From contig NZ_JAUCBZ010000015.1 in NCBI RefSeq assembly GCF_034676545.1, forward strand, positions 2,821,001 through 2,885,000: a stretch of 64,000 bases of DNA, read 5' to 3'. Below the pieces are notes generated by a model. It saw only the letters and a list, made by a program, of their open reading frames with translations. It was not told where the DNA came from and did no database searches. Position numbers and translations under genes: made by a program. Positions 17,994-25,515 of the stretch are shown here, piece after piece; the first letter of the stretch is position 1, and the number at the start of each line of letters is the position of its first letter. The DNA comes from Pararhodobacter sp. (GTDB lineage: Bacteria; Pseudomonadota; Alphaproteobacteria; Rhodobacterales; Rhodobacteraceae).

Positions 17994-19324
17994 AAACCCT
18001 CCTCACCAACGCCTGGGTCCTGACCGTCGATGCGGCGATGACCGAATATCAGCGCGGCTGGCTGTTGATCGACGGGGACAAGATCGCCGCACTTGGCGAG
18101 GGTGCTCCGCCCGCCGTGCCGGGCGCAGAGATCCGCGACATGGGCGGCGATATCGTCATGCCCGGTATGGTCAACCCGCATTGCCATATGGCGATGTCCG
18201 TGTTTCGCGGTTTGGGCGAGGATGTGGACGACCGTCTGTTTCGCTACATGCTGCCGCTGGAGCGCAAGTTTGTCTCGCCCGCGATGGTGCGCGCGGGGTC
18301 CGCCCTTTCGGCGCTGGAAATGATCATGGGCGGCGTCACCACCGTCGCCGACATGTATTATTTCGAGACCGAGGTTGCCGGGGTGATCGACCGCTCCGGC
18401 CTGCGCGGCGTGGTCGGTCAAACGCTGGCCGATTTCAACCCACCCGACCACAAGACCTTCGATGAGGGCTTTGCCCTTTGCGATGCACTGGTTGACGTCT
18501 GCGCTGGGAACAGCCGCGTGACCGCCTCCATTGCCCCGCACGCGCCCTATTCGACGGGCCTGAAAGTCATGGAACGGGTGGTCGCGTGGCACGCTGCCAA
18601 CCCAGAAACCCGCATTCATATCCATCTGGCCGAGACCGAGGCCGAGGCCGCCTGGGCGATGGACACCCACAGGCTGAGCACCACCGCCGTTTGTGACAAG
18701 GCGGGCCTGCTGAAGCCCGGCACGATTGCGGCACATTGCCTGCTGATGGATGACGCCGATCTTGCGACCCTCGCGCGCACCGGCACCGGCGTTGCGCATA
18801 ACGCGCGTTCAAATGGCAAGGCCGGGCGCGGCATGGCGCGCATCGAGGATATGCGCCGCGCGGGCATCCCCGTGGGCATCGCAACCGATGGGCCGATGAG
18901 CGGCAACACCCTTGATTTGTTTTCACAATTTGGCGTGGTGTCGATCTTTGCCAAAGTGCTGGGCCATACGCGCAAATCCCTGCCGACCCGCGACGTGATC
19001 CGCATGGCGACGATTGAAGGCGCGCAGGTCCTGGGGTTGGAGGCGCAAATCGGCTCGCTTGAGCCCGGCAAACAGGCCGATCTGATCCGCATCGACCTGT
19101 CGGCCCCGCGAATGCAACCGATCTATGACCCCTATTCGGTGCTGGTCTTTGCCACCATGCCGACCGACGTGCGCGACGTGATGGTCGAGGGCGCGTGGCT
19201 GATGCGCGACCGGGCGCTCCAGACGCTGGACCCGGCCAAGGTGCTGGCCGACGCCAATCAGGTCGCCGGGCAATTTCGCGCCGAGATCGCGGTAATTGAC
19301 GCTGACTTGGCAGCGAAAGGCTAA
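17990..19324 (+). CDS. Amidohydrolase of the ATZ/TRZ/MtaD deaminase family
   Basis: Metal-dependent hydrolase of 444 residues, probably deaminating a purine-like compound (5'-methylthioadenosine, S-adenosylhomocysteine, guanine or similar). The metal motif is PGMVNPHCHMAMS (HxH), followed by HIHLAETEAEA, AAHCLLM and ATDGPMSGNTLDLF, the signatures of this family. The C-terminus has the usual LEPGKQADLIRID. The GTG at 17990 overlaps the ATPase stop (GTGA); an ATG 21 bases earlier is an alternative. Sequence alone does not separate MtaD from guanine deaminase-like members. Confidence 0.82.
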   Translation: MKTLLTNAWVLTVDAAMTEYQRGWLLIDGDKIAALGEGAPPAVPGAEIRDMGGDIVMPGMVNPHCHMAMSVFRGLGEDVDDRLFRYMLPLERKFVSPAMVRAGSALSALEMIMGGVTTVADMYYFETEVAGVIDRSGLRGVVGQTLADFNPPDHKTFDEGFALCDALVDVCAGNSRVTASIAPHAPYSTGLKVMERVVAWHAANPETRIHIHLAETEAEAAWAMDTHRLSTTAVCDKAGLLKPGTIAAHCLLMDDADLATLARTGTGVAHNARSNGKAGRGMARIEDMRRAGIPVGIATDGPMSGNTLDLFSQFGVVSIFAKVLGHTRKSLPTRDVIRMATIEGAQVLGLEAQIGSLEPGKQADLIRIDLSAPRMQPIYDPYSVLVFATMPTDVRDVMVEGAWLMRDRALQTLDPAKVLADANQVAGQFRAEIAVIDADLAAKG

Positions 19325-19328
19325 GACC

Positions 19329-20243
19329 ATGGGCACCGCGCACCGCATCCTGATCGACACCGACCCCGGCCTCGATGACGCGGTGGGCATTCTCTATGCC
19401 CTCGCCGAGCCGCGCTTTGCCATCGAGGGCGTCACCGCCGTGGCGGGCAACATCGGCATCGGCACGACCACCCGCAATGTCGGCAGCCTGTTGGCGGCGA
19501 TGGGGCGCGCGGATATCGCCTATGCAGCGGGTGCATCCGGCCCTCTCAGAGGCGACGGGATCCATGAAGAGGCGATCCACGGCGTGGATGGGTTGGGCGG
19601 CGTCACCCTGCCCGCCCCCCGCGCCGCCCCCGATCCGCGCGGCGCCACCCGGTTTCTGGCAGACCAACTGCTGTCCGCCCCCGAAGGCGCGTTGACGGTT
19701 CTGGCGCTTGGCCCGTTGACCAACTTGGCGCTGCTGTCCCGCGATGCACCAAGGGCCTATGCCCGCATTGGCCGTATCATCGCGATGGGCGGCACGATCC
19801 ATGAGCCGGGAAACTGCGGCCCTTATGCCGAATTCAACATGGCCGCCGATCCGCTGGCGGCGCAGATCGTGTTTTCCGGCCCCGTGCCCCTCACGCTGAT
19901 CCCGCTGGATGTGACGCGGAAATTGCGCGCGAACCCTGAGGATCTGGCGCGACTGGCGGCGAAAGGGACAATCGCCGCCACGCTGTCTGCGGCGCTCATC
20001 CAAGCCTATTTCACGGATAACGCGGAACGCCAATCACGCCCGTTGCATGACCCCTGCGTGATGCTGCGGGCGCTGGAACCGCATTTGTTCGGAACCCAGC
20101 GCATGACGATTTCGGTCGATTGCGAGACGCATTTGGGGCGGTTGGTGCCCACGGCCGACGGCACCCCCATCGACGTCGCGATGACCATTGATGCCCCCGG
20201 CGCGCTCGAGGCGCTTTGGGCGGGGCTCGGCAATCAGCGCTAG
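19329..20243 (+). CDS. Nucleoside hydrolase (second of three)
   Basis: Nucleoside hydrolase of 304 residues. The canonical calcium motif ILIDTDPGLDDA places Asp10, Asp12, Asp16 and Asp17. The second signature YAEFNMAADPLAAQ holds the ribose-binding Asn. The HDP segment reads LHDPCVM near residue 240. ATG 19329 follows the amidohydrolase stop by 4 bases, with AAAGG in front. It is the last gene of the transporter operon. Its stop codon shares the palindrome CTAG with the stop of the convergent M20 gene. Confidence 0.88.
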   Translation: MGTAHRILIDTDPGLDDAVGILYALAEPRFAIEGVTAVAGNIGIGTTTRNVGSLLAAMGRADIAYAAGASGPLRGDGIHEEAIHGVDGLGGVTLPAPRAAPDPRGATRFLADQLLSAPEGALTVLALGPLTNLALLSRDAPRAYARIGRIIAMGGTIHEPGNCGPYAEFNMAADPLAAQIVFSGPVPLTLIPLDVTRKLRANPEDLARLAAKGTIAATLSAALIQAYFTDNAERQSRPLHDPCVMLRALEPHLFGTQRMTISVDCETHLGRLVPTADGTPIDVAMTIDAPGALEALWAGLGNQR

Positions 20244-21415
20244 GCGGGCAGGTCCATCTCGACAAGCCGTGTCCAGAACGCGATGCCCGGAACCAGCGCG
20301 TCATCGTTGAAATCGTAGCGCGTGTTGTGATGCAGCGCGCCGTCAACCGCCGGGCCATTGCCCAGCCAGACATAACACCCCGGCACATCCTGCGAGAAGA
20401 ACGCGAAATCGTCGCCGGCGGTGGAGGGGGGAAAGCTGGTGCGAACGCGCGCCACACCGAGCGCGGATTGCGCCGCCGCCAAGGCGCGCGCGGTGGTGTC
20501 GGCCTCATTGATCACCGGCGGAATCCGGCGGGTGAATTGATAGTTCGCCGCGACGCCAAATGTTTGCGCAATACCGCGCGCGATGGTGCCGATTTCCGCC
20601 TCGAGCTGATCGCGGACTCTGGCCGAATAGGCCCGCGCGGTCCCGGCGACGCGCGCGGTATCGGGGATCACATTGAGCGCCTTGAAATCCCCGGCCTCAA
20701 GGGCGCAGGCACTGACCACGGCTGGCTCCAGCGGATCAACGACCCGCGCCACAACCGTATGAATTGCCGTCAGAAACTGCCCGGCAGCACTGATTGGATC
20801 GCGCCCCAGATGGGGTTTCGCGCCGTGCGTGCCGACGCCCGTGAACGTCACCGACCAACTGTCGGACGAGGCCAATTGCGGACCCATGACCACCGCCATT
20901 TCATCGACATCGAGGCCCGGCATATTGTGCAAACCATACACCCGGTCCACCGGAAATCTGGTGAAAAACCCATCCTCGATCATCGCCGCCGCACCGCCGC
21001 GTCCCTCCTCTGCCGGTTGGAAAATGAAATGCACCGTGCCCGAGAAATTCCGCGACCTCGCCAGATGCCGTGCCGCGCCCAGCAACATCGCCGTGTGCCC
21101 ATCATGGCCGCAGGCGTGCATCGTATTGGCCCGCGTCGATTTATAGGGCCGGTCGGCCAATTCGGGCATGGCCAGCGCATCCATATCGGCGCGCAGCGCA
21201 ATCCGCCCGCTGCCATTTCCCACCGTCAGCGAGCCGACAACCCCGGTTTTTCCCAACCCGCGATGCACGGTGATGCCCGCCTCTTCAAGCCTTTGCGCGA
21301 CGATCTCGGCGGTGCGGGTCTCTTCAAAGCCCAATTCGGGATGCGCGTGCAGGTCGTGGCGCAGCGCCACAAGCCTCTCCAATTCGGGGGTATCAATCGT
21401 GAGCGGTGCGGACAT
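20240..21415 (-). CDS. M20-family amidohydrolase (N-acyl-amino-acid hydrolase / HipO type)
   Basis: Zinc-dependent hydrolase of 391 residues related to hippurate hydrolase and IAA-amino-acid hydrolases. Metal ligands are visible in HDLHAHPELGFEETRT, the AAA-like HACGHDGHTAMLLGAA and FQPAEEGRGGAAAMI. A dimerisation domain spans about residues 180-290, and YVWLGNGP is near the C-terminus. ATG 21415 has AAGGAT upstream and removes 15 spurious residues. It is convergent to the nucleoside operon and divergent from the phosphoribosyltransferase. The substrate is unknown. Confidence 0.85.
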   Translation of the reverse strand: MSAPLTIDTPELERLVALRHDLHAHPELGFEETRTAEIVAQRLEEAGITVHRGLGKTGVVGSLTVGNGSGRIALRADMDALAMPELADRPYKSTRANTMHACGHDGHTAMLLGAARHLARSRNFSGTVHFIFQPAEEGRGGAAAMIEDGFFTRFPVDRVYGLHNMPGLDVDEMAVVMGPQLASSDSWSVTFTGVGTHGAKPHLGRDPISAAGQFLTAIHTVVARVVDPLEPAVVSACALEAGDFKALNVIPDTARVAGTARAYSARVRDQLEAEIGTIARGIAQTFGVAANYQFTRRIPPVINEADTTARALAAAQSALGVARVRTSFPPSTAGDDFAFFSQDVPGCYVWLGNGPAVDGALHHNTRYDFNDDALVPGIAFWTRLVEMDLPA

Positions 21416-21489
21416 GGCTTGCCTATCCTTGCGGTTCCGGGTCAAACCGATGTGACCCAATGCCGCGTTTGATACAAGAGGCTCTGCCC

Positions 21490-22182
21490 ATGAGCATACA
21501 CCCCCACGAATTCTGGCAGCATCTGGAGGCCCCCAACACGTATGCGTCGGGCCCCGGTGCGGTATACCAGAACGGTTATCCCGCGACCCTGCCGGATGGG
21601 CGGCAATTGCTGCTGCCGATCCGCGCGCTACCCGGTGGTGACGGCCGCGCCGTGGCTTCGTTGATCATCAATCAGGCGGCGTTCTCGGTCGAGGACGCGC
21701 TGGCCGACATCATGGCAGACCACTGGCGCGAGGCGCAGCCAGATGTCGTGATCGGTGTCCCGACCTTGGGGCTGCCGCTGGCCCAAGCCGTTGCGCGGCG
21801 GTTGGGACATGCGCGTATGGTGCCACTGGGGATATCGCGGAAATTCTGGTACACCGAGGCCTTGTCAGAGCCGATCAGTTCCATCACCTCGCCGGAAAAG
21901 GGCAAGATGCTCTATCTTGATCCGCGCATGGTGCCGCTGCTGACCGGACGTCGGGTGCTTTTGGTTGACGATGTGGTCAGTACTGGAACCTCACTGGCGG
22001 CGGTGCTGCGACTGCTGGCCAAGGCCGAGGTCACGCCAATTGGCATTTCCGTGGCGATGGAGCAAAGCGCGCGTTGGCGTGATGTGCTGCCCCGGCCAGA
22101 GCTGGTGCGCGGGGCTATCCGCACACCGATCCTGACGCGCATGGGCGATGGGTATGTCGACGCCGACGCGCCGCCAGCCTGA
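21490..22182 (+). CDS. Phosphoribosyltransferase family protein
   Basis: Type I phosphoribosyltransferase of 230 residues. The PRPP-binding loop is RVLLVDDVVSTGTSLAAVL (two acidic residues plus TGTS), and an upstream P-loop-like segment DVVIGVPTLGLPLA is typical of adenine/xanthine/orotate enzymes. The ATG at 21490 follows AGAGGCTCTGCCC. Beside two nucleosidases and adenine deaminase, conversion of a freed base to its nucleotide is the likely role. The precise base is not resolved. Confidence 0.8.
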   Translation: MSIHPHEFWQHLEAPNTYASGPGAVYQNGYPATLPDGRQLLLPIRALPGGDGRAVASLIINQAAFSVEDALADIMADHWREAQPDVVIGVPTLGLPLAQAVARRLGHARMVPLGISRKFWYTEALSEPISSITSPEKGKMLYLDPRMVPLLTGRRVLLVDDVVSTGTSLAAVLRLLAKAEVTPIGISVAMEQSARWRDVLPRPELVRGAIRTPILTRMGDGYVDADAPPA

Positions 22183-22206
22183 GCACTCCGGCGGCCCGGT
22201 CCAAGG

Positions 22207-23343
22207 TCAGGCCAGCAAGCCGCGCGCAATGATGGTGCGCTGGATCTCCGACGAGCCTTCGTAAATCCGGAAAATCCGCAGATCGCGCAGGTAGCGTTCC
22301 AGCGGGAAATCGCGGGTGTAGCCGTAGCCACCGTGGATCTGCAACGCGCGGTCGGCGATGCGCCACGCGGCTTCGGTAGCATAGAGCTTGGCAAAGGCGG
22401 ATTCGGTGGAATAGCGCGCGCCGGTGCCGCGCTTGACGGCGGCTTGCATCGACAGCGCGCGGGCGGCGGCCAGTTCCGTGGCGCAATCGGCGAGCATGAA
22501 TTGCAAACCCTGAAACTCGCCGATCATCCGGCCGCCGACCTTGCGCTCCTTGGCATAGGAAATCGCGGCTTTGAGCGCGGCATCGGCAATCCCGGTGGCC
22601 TGTGCCGCAACCTCGATGCGCCCGTTGTCGAGCACTTTCATCGCCGTGCGGAACCCGGTGCCCTCGTCGCCAAGACGGTTTGCCTCGGGCACGCGGCAAT
22701 CGAAACTGATGCCGAACACATGCCCGCCCTTGAGGCCCATCGTGCGTTCATTCGGCGCAATATCAACACCTTGCGTGGCCTTTGGTTCGACGATGAACGC
22801 ACTGACCCCGCGCGCACCAGCCTCGCGGTCGGTCTTGGCGTAAACGACGATGAAATCCGCCGCCCCGGCATTGGAGATGAAGCATTTGCTGCCCTTGATC
22901 CGGTATCCGTCGCCGTCACGCAGGGCATAGCTCGTCATGTCGGCAGGGTTGGAACCTGCCTGTGGCTCGGTCAGCGCGAAGGCGCCCAGGGTTTTCCCGG
23001 CGGCGGCATCGGGCAACAGCTGGGCTTTGAGGGCCGCATCCCCCCCCAACAGGATTGAATCCGTCGCCAGGAAATGCGCGGTCAGCATCGACGCGGTCGA
23101 TCCACAGGCCCCGGCGATGGCCTCGACCGCGGCATAAAGCGCCGGACCAGACAGGCCAAGCCCGCCGTATTCTTCGGGCAAATTCATGCCCATCAGGCCC
23201 ATCTCGGCCATGGCGGGCAGGTGAACCGTGGCAAAGATCGACTCTTCGTCCAGTGTCGCGGCCATCGGTGCCAGAACCTCTTGCGAGAAGCGGGTGATCT
23301 GGTTGATGACGGCGATTTCATCGTCGGACAGGGGATAGGTCAT
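22207..23343 (-). CDS. Acyl-CoA dehydrogenase
   Basis: FAD-dependent acyl-CoA dehydrogenase of 378 residues, complete and canonical. It has AFALTEPQAGSNPADMTS, GSKCFISNAGAADF, the C-terminal IHGGYGYTRDFPLERY and the catalytic glutamate in IYEGSSEIQR. It overlaps the CoA-transferase gene by 4 bases and must be co-translated with it. The pair suggests activation of a carboxylate by CoA transfer followed by alpha,beta-dehydrogenation. The general sequence resembles short/branched-chain rather than glutaryl-CoA dehydrogenases. Confidence 0.88.
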   Translation of the reverse strand: MTYPLSDDEIAVINQITRFSQEVLAPMAATLDEESIFATVHLPAMAEMGLMGMNLPEEYGGLGLSGPALYAAVEAIAGACGSTASMLTAHFLATDSILLGGDAALKAQLLPDAAAGKTLGAFALTEPQAGSNPADMTSYALRDGDGYRIKGSKCFISNAGAADFIVVYAKTDREAGARGVSAFIVEPKATQGVDIAPNERTMGLKGGHVFGISFDCRVPEANRLGDEGTGFRTAMKVLDNGRIEVAAQATGIADAALKAAISYAKERKVGGRMIGEFQGLQFMLADCATELAAARALSMQAAVKRGTGARYSTESAFAKLYATEAAWRIADRALQIHGGYGYTRDFPLERYLRDLRIFRIYEGSSEIQRTIIARGLLA

Positions 23344-24515
23344 TTCTGTTCTCCTTTGGCCAATTCGGCCAGAATTCCGGCGGCATCGGCGTTCAATCCG
23401 GGTGCGGCCCGGCGGCCACCGCGTGCCGCGCCGCTGAAATGCACGGGCTGTTCGGGCACACGCAGGCGGCCCAAGGTTGGATGAATCACCTCGGATGCCA
23501 GGCCACGCTCAACGGCTTGAGTTGAGGCCCAGGCCTGCGCGACCGATTGGATTTCCGACGCCGGAATCCCGTTTTCGGACAAGCGCGCGACAGCCTCGGC
23601 CACGTCGCGCGTGCCCGCCCAAACCGCGATCCTTTCGGCCAGTGCGGGTTCATTGCTGCGTCGCAAGGGGTCGGTGGTAAAGCGGGGGTCGGTGGCCAAG
23701 TCGGGCTGCCCGATCACCGTGCAGAACGTCGCAAACAGCCGATCATTCAGCACCGCGACGGCAAAATGCCCGTCGCGCGCCGGATAGGTGCCAAACGGGG
23801 CCGAAAGCGCGTGGCGGTTGCCGGTACGGGACGGTGTTTCCCCCGCCATCAACGTGCGACAGGCCAGAAGCGGCATCATCGAGGTCAGCGCATCGAACAG
23901 CGCCACATCGACGTGGCGGCCCTTGCCCGTGCGGCTGCGGTCGAACAAGGCCACCATCGTGCCCCAAGCGGCGAAAAGCCCGCCCGCCACGTCGCCCAGC
24001 GCCTCGCCGATCATGGTGGGCGTGCCATCGGGGTCGCCGGTCACATCCATCAGGCCGCTCATCGCCTGAATGATGATGTCATAGGCGGGTTTGGCGGTGT
24101 TGCTGCCGGTCTGGCCAAAGCCCGACACCGAGACATAAACCAGCCTTGGAAACGCCTCTGCGAGGGCCTCGACCCCAAGGCCCAGCTTCTCCATCACGCC
24201 GGGGCGAAAATTCTCGACCAGCACGTCGGTTTCGGCCAGCAATTGCTTGATCGTGGCGATGTCCTCGGCTGATTTCAGATCCAGCACAAATGAGCGTTTG
24301 CCCCGGTTTATGGACTGAAACAGCAGGCTTTCACCGTGTTTGAACGGCCCGATATGACGGTAATCGTCACCGTGCACGGCCTCGATCTTGATCACATCCG
24401 CCCCAAGATCGGCCATCAGCGCGGTACAATACGGCCCGGCAAGGACGCGGGTGAAATCCAGCACGCGAACGCCGTCCAGCGGCTTTGCGGATGGGGCAGC
24501 GGCGGGATCGGGCAT
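23340..24515 (-). CDS. CaiB/BaiF-type (class III) CoA-transferase
   Basis: Family III CoA-transferase of 391 residues. The N-terminus LDGVRVLDFTRVLAGPYCT and LGADVIKIEAVHGDD contain the conserved CoA fold and catalytic Asp region (the nucleophile Asp lies in PAYDIIIQAMSG, near residue 166). ATG 24515 has CAGGAGTGACCTC upstream and excludes 37 unrelated residues. It is the first gene of a two-gene operon with an acyl-CoA dehydrogenase, divergent from a LysR regulator. The acid handled is unknown. Confidence 0.87.
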   Translation of the reverse strand: MPDPAAAPSAKPLDGVRVLDFTRVLAGPYCTALMADLGADVIKIEAVHGDDYRHIGPFKHGESLLFQSINRGKRSFVLDLKSAEDIATIKQLLAETDVLVENFRPGVMEKLGLGVEALAEAFPRLVYVSVSGFGQTGSNTAKPAYDIIIQAMSGLMDVTGDPDGTPTMIGEALGDVAGGLFAAWGTMVALFDRSRTGKGRHVDVALFDALTSMMPLLACRTLMAGETPSRTGNRHALSAPFGTYPARDGHFAVAVLNDRLFATFCTVIGQPDLATDPRFTTDPLRRSNEPALAERIAVWAGTRDVAEAVARLSENGIPASEIQSVAQAWASTQAVERGLASEVIHPTLGRLRVPEQPVHFSGAARGGRRAAPGLNADAAGILAELAKGEQK

Positions 24516-24559
24516 GAGGTCACTCCTGTTTGATTGGCTGGAGTTTACGCCACGCCATG

Positions 24560-24588
24560 CTATAAGAAGAAATACAGATTTTTCATAG
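24560..24588. promoter_or_regulatory. Imperfect dyad between CoA-transferase and lysR genes
   Basis: CTATAAGA and TTTCATAG form an imperfect dyad (6 of 8 pairs) across the 81-base divergent gap, close to the lysR start. Its position and the embedded T-N11-A spacing suit a LysR-type recognition site controlling both directions. The match is weak. Confidence 0.35.
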
Positions 24589-24596
24589 AGCAATAG

Positions 24597-25514
24597 ATGA
24601 AACCTATACCCATCACCTTGCGGCACATCGACTATGTGATTGCGACCGCCGAGGGCGGCAGCACCGCCGCCGCGGCCCGCATGTTGAATGTGTCGCAGCC
24701 CTCGGTGTCACTGGCGATTGCCAAGGTCGAGGATCACTTTGGCCGGCCCCTGTTTGCGCGCACCTCGGGTCAGGGCGTGATCCCGACCTATTTCGGACAC
24801 CAGAAACTGAGCGAGTTCAAGGCGCTGCGCCATGAGGCCCAGCGCTCGCTCAACCCGGACATCTCGCAGAACACCGTTCTCAATCTTGGCGTCTTTTCGA
24901 CGCTTGGCCCGCGATACGCCCCGGCTCTGGTGCGCGGGTTTCAGGCGGAAAACCCGAAGATGACCGTGCGATTGCATGAGGCAAACCTTGAAACCTTGGC
25001 GACATGGCTGGAAGCTGGACAGATCGACGTGGCTTTGCTCTATGATCTCGGGCTGCCGTCGAGCCTCGAGATCACGCCGCTCGCCGATATTCGCCCCTAT
25101 GGGCTTTTGCCCGCAGCGCATCGCTTGTCTGATCGCCCCGCCGTGAGCATGGCCGACCTGTTGCAAGACCCGCTGATCCTGGTGAGCCTGCCACACAGTC
25201 GCGGCTATTTCCTCGGTCTGGCGCAGATGCAGGGGATCAACCCGAAAATCGCCTATGAAACGGACTCGGTTGAAATGCTGCGCTCGATGGTGGCGAATGG
25301 TCTTGGCGTGGGGCTACTGGCAACCGATATTCCGCATGAGTTGGCGTATGATCGGCGGCCCGTCCTGCGGATGCCGCTGACCGGCGATCTGGCGCCGCAT
25401 CGCATTGCCCTGGCGAAATCGGCGCGTTTGCGCGCCAATCCGCTGGTCGATCACTTCTGCCGCTTTGCGCAAGGCGCGTTCGCCCCGGGCGCGGCGCTTT
25501 GGCAACGGTGTTGA
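24597..25514 (+). CDS. LysR-family transcriptional regulator
   Basis: Regulator of 305 residues with the N-terminal winged helix (AAARMLNVSQPSVSLAI, residues about 21-37) and a two-lobed effector domain from about residue 90 (LNLGVFSTLGPRYAPALV). It is divergent from the CoA-transferase/dehydrogenase operon, the classical layout for a LysR protein that senses a pathway intermediate. It stops one base before the convergent monooxygenase stop. Confidence 0.88.
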   Translation: MKPIPITLRHIDYVIATAEGGSTAAAARMLNVSQPSVSLAIAKVEDHFGRPLFARTSGQGVIPTYFGHQKLSEFKALRHEAQRSLNPDISQNTVLNLGVFSTLGPRYAPALVRGFQAENPKMTVRLHEANLETLATWLEAGQIDVALLYDLGLPSSLEITPLADIRPYGLLPAAHRLSDRPAVSMADLLQDPLILVSLPHSRGYFLGLAQMQGINPKIAYETDSVEMLRSMVANGLGVGLLATDIPHELAYDRRPVLRMPLTGDLAPHRIALAKSARLRANPLVDHFCRFAQGAFAPGAALWQRC

Positions 25515-25515
25515 G

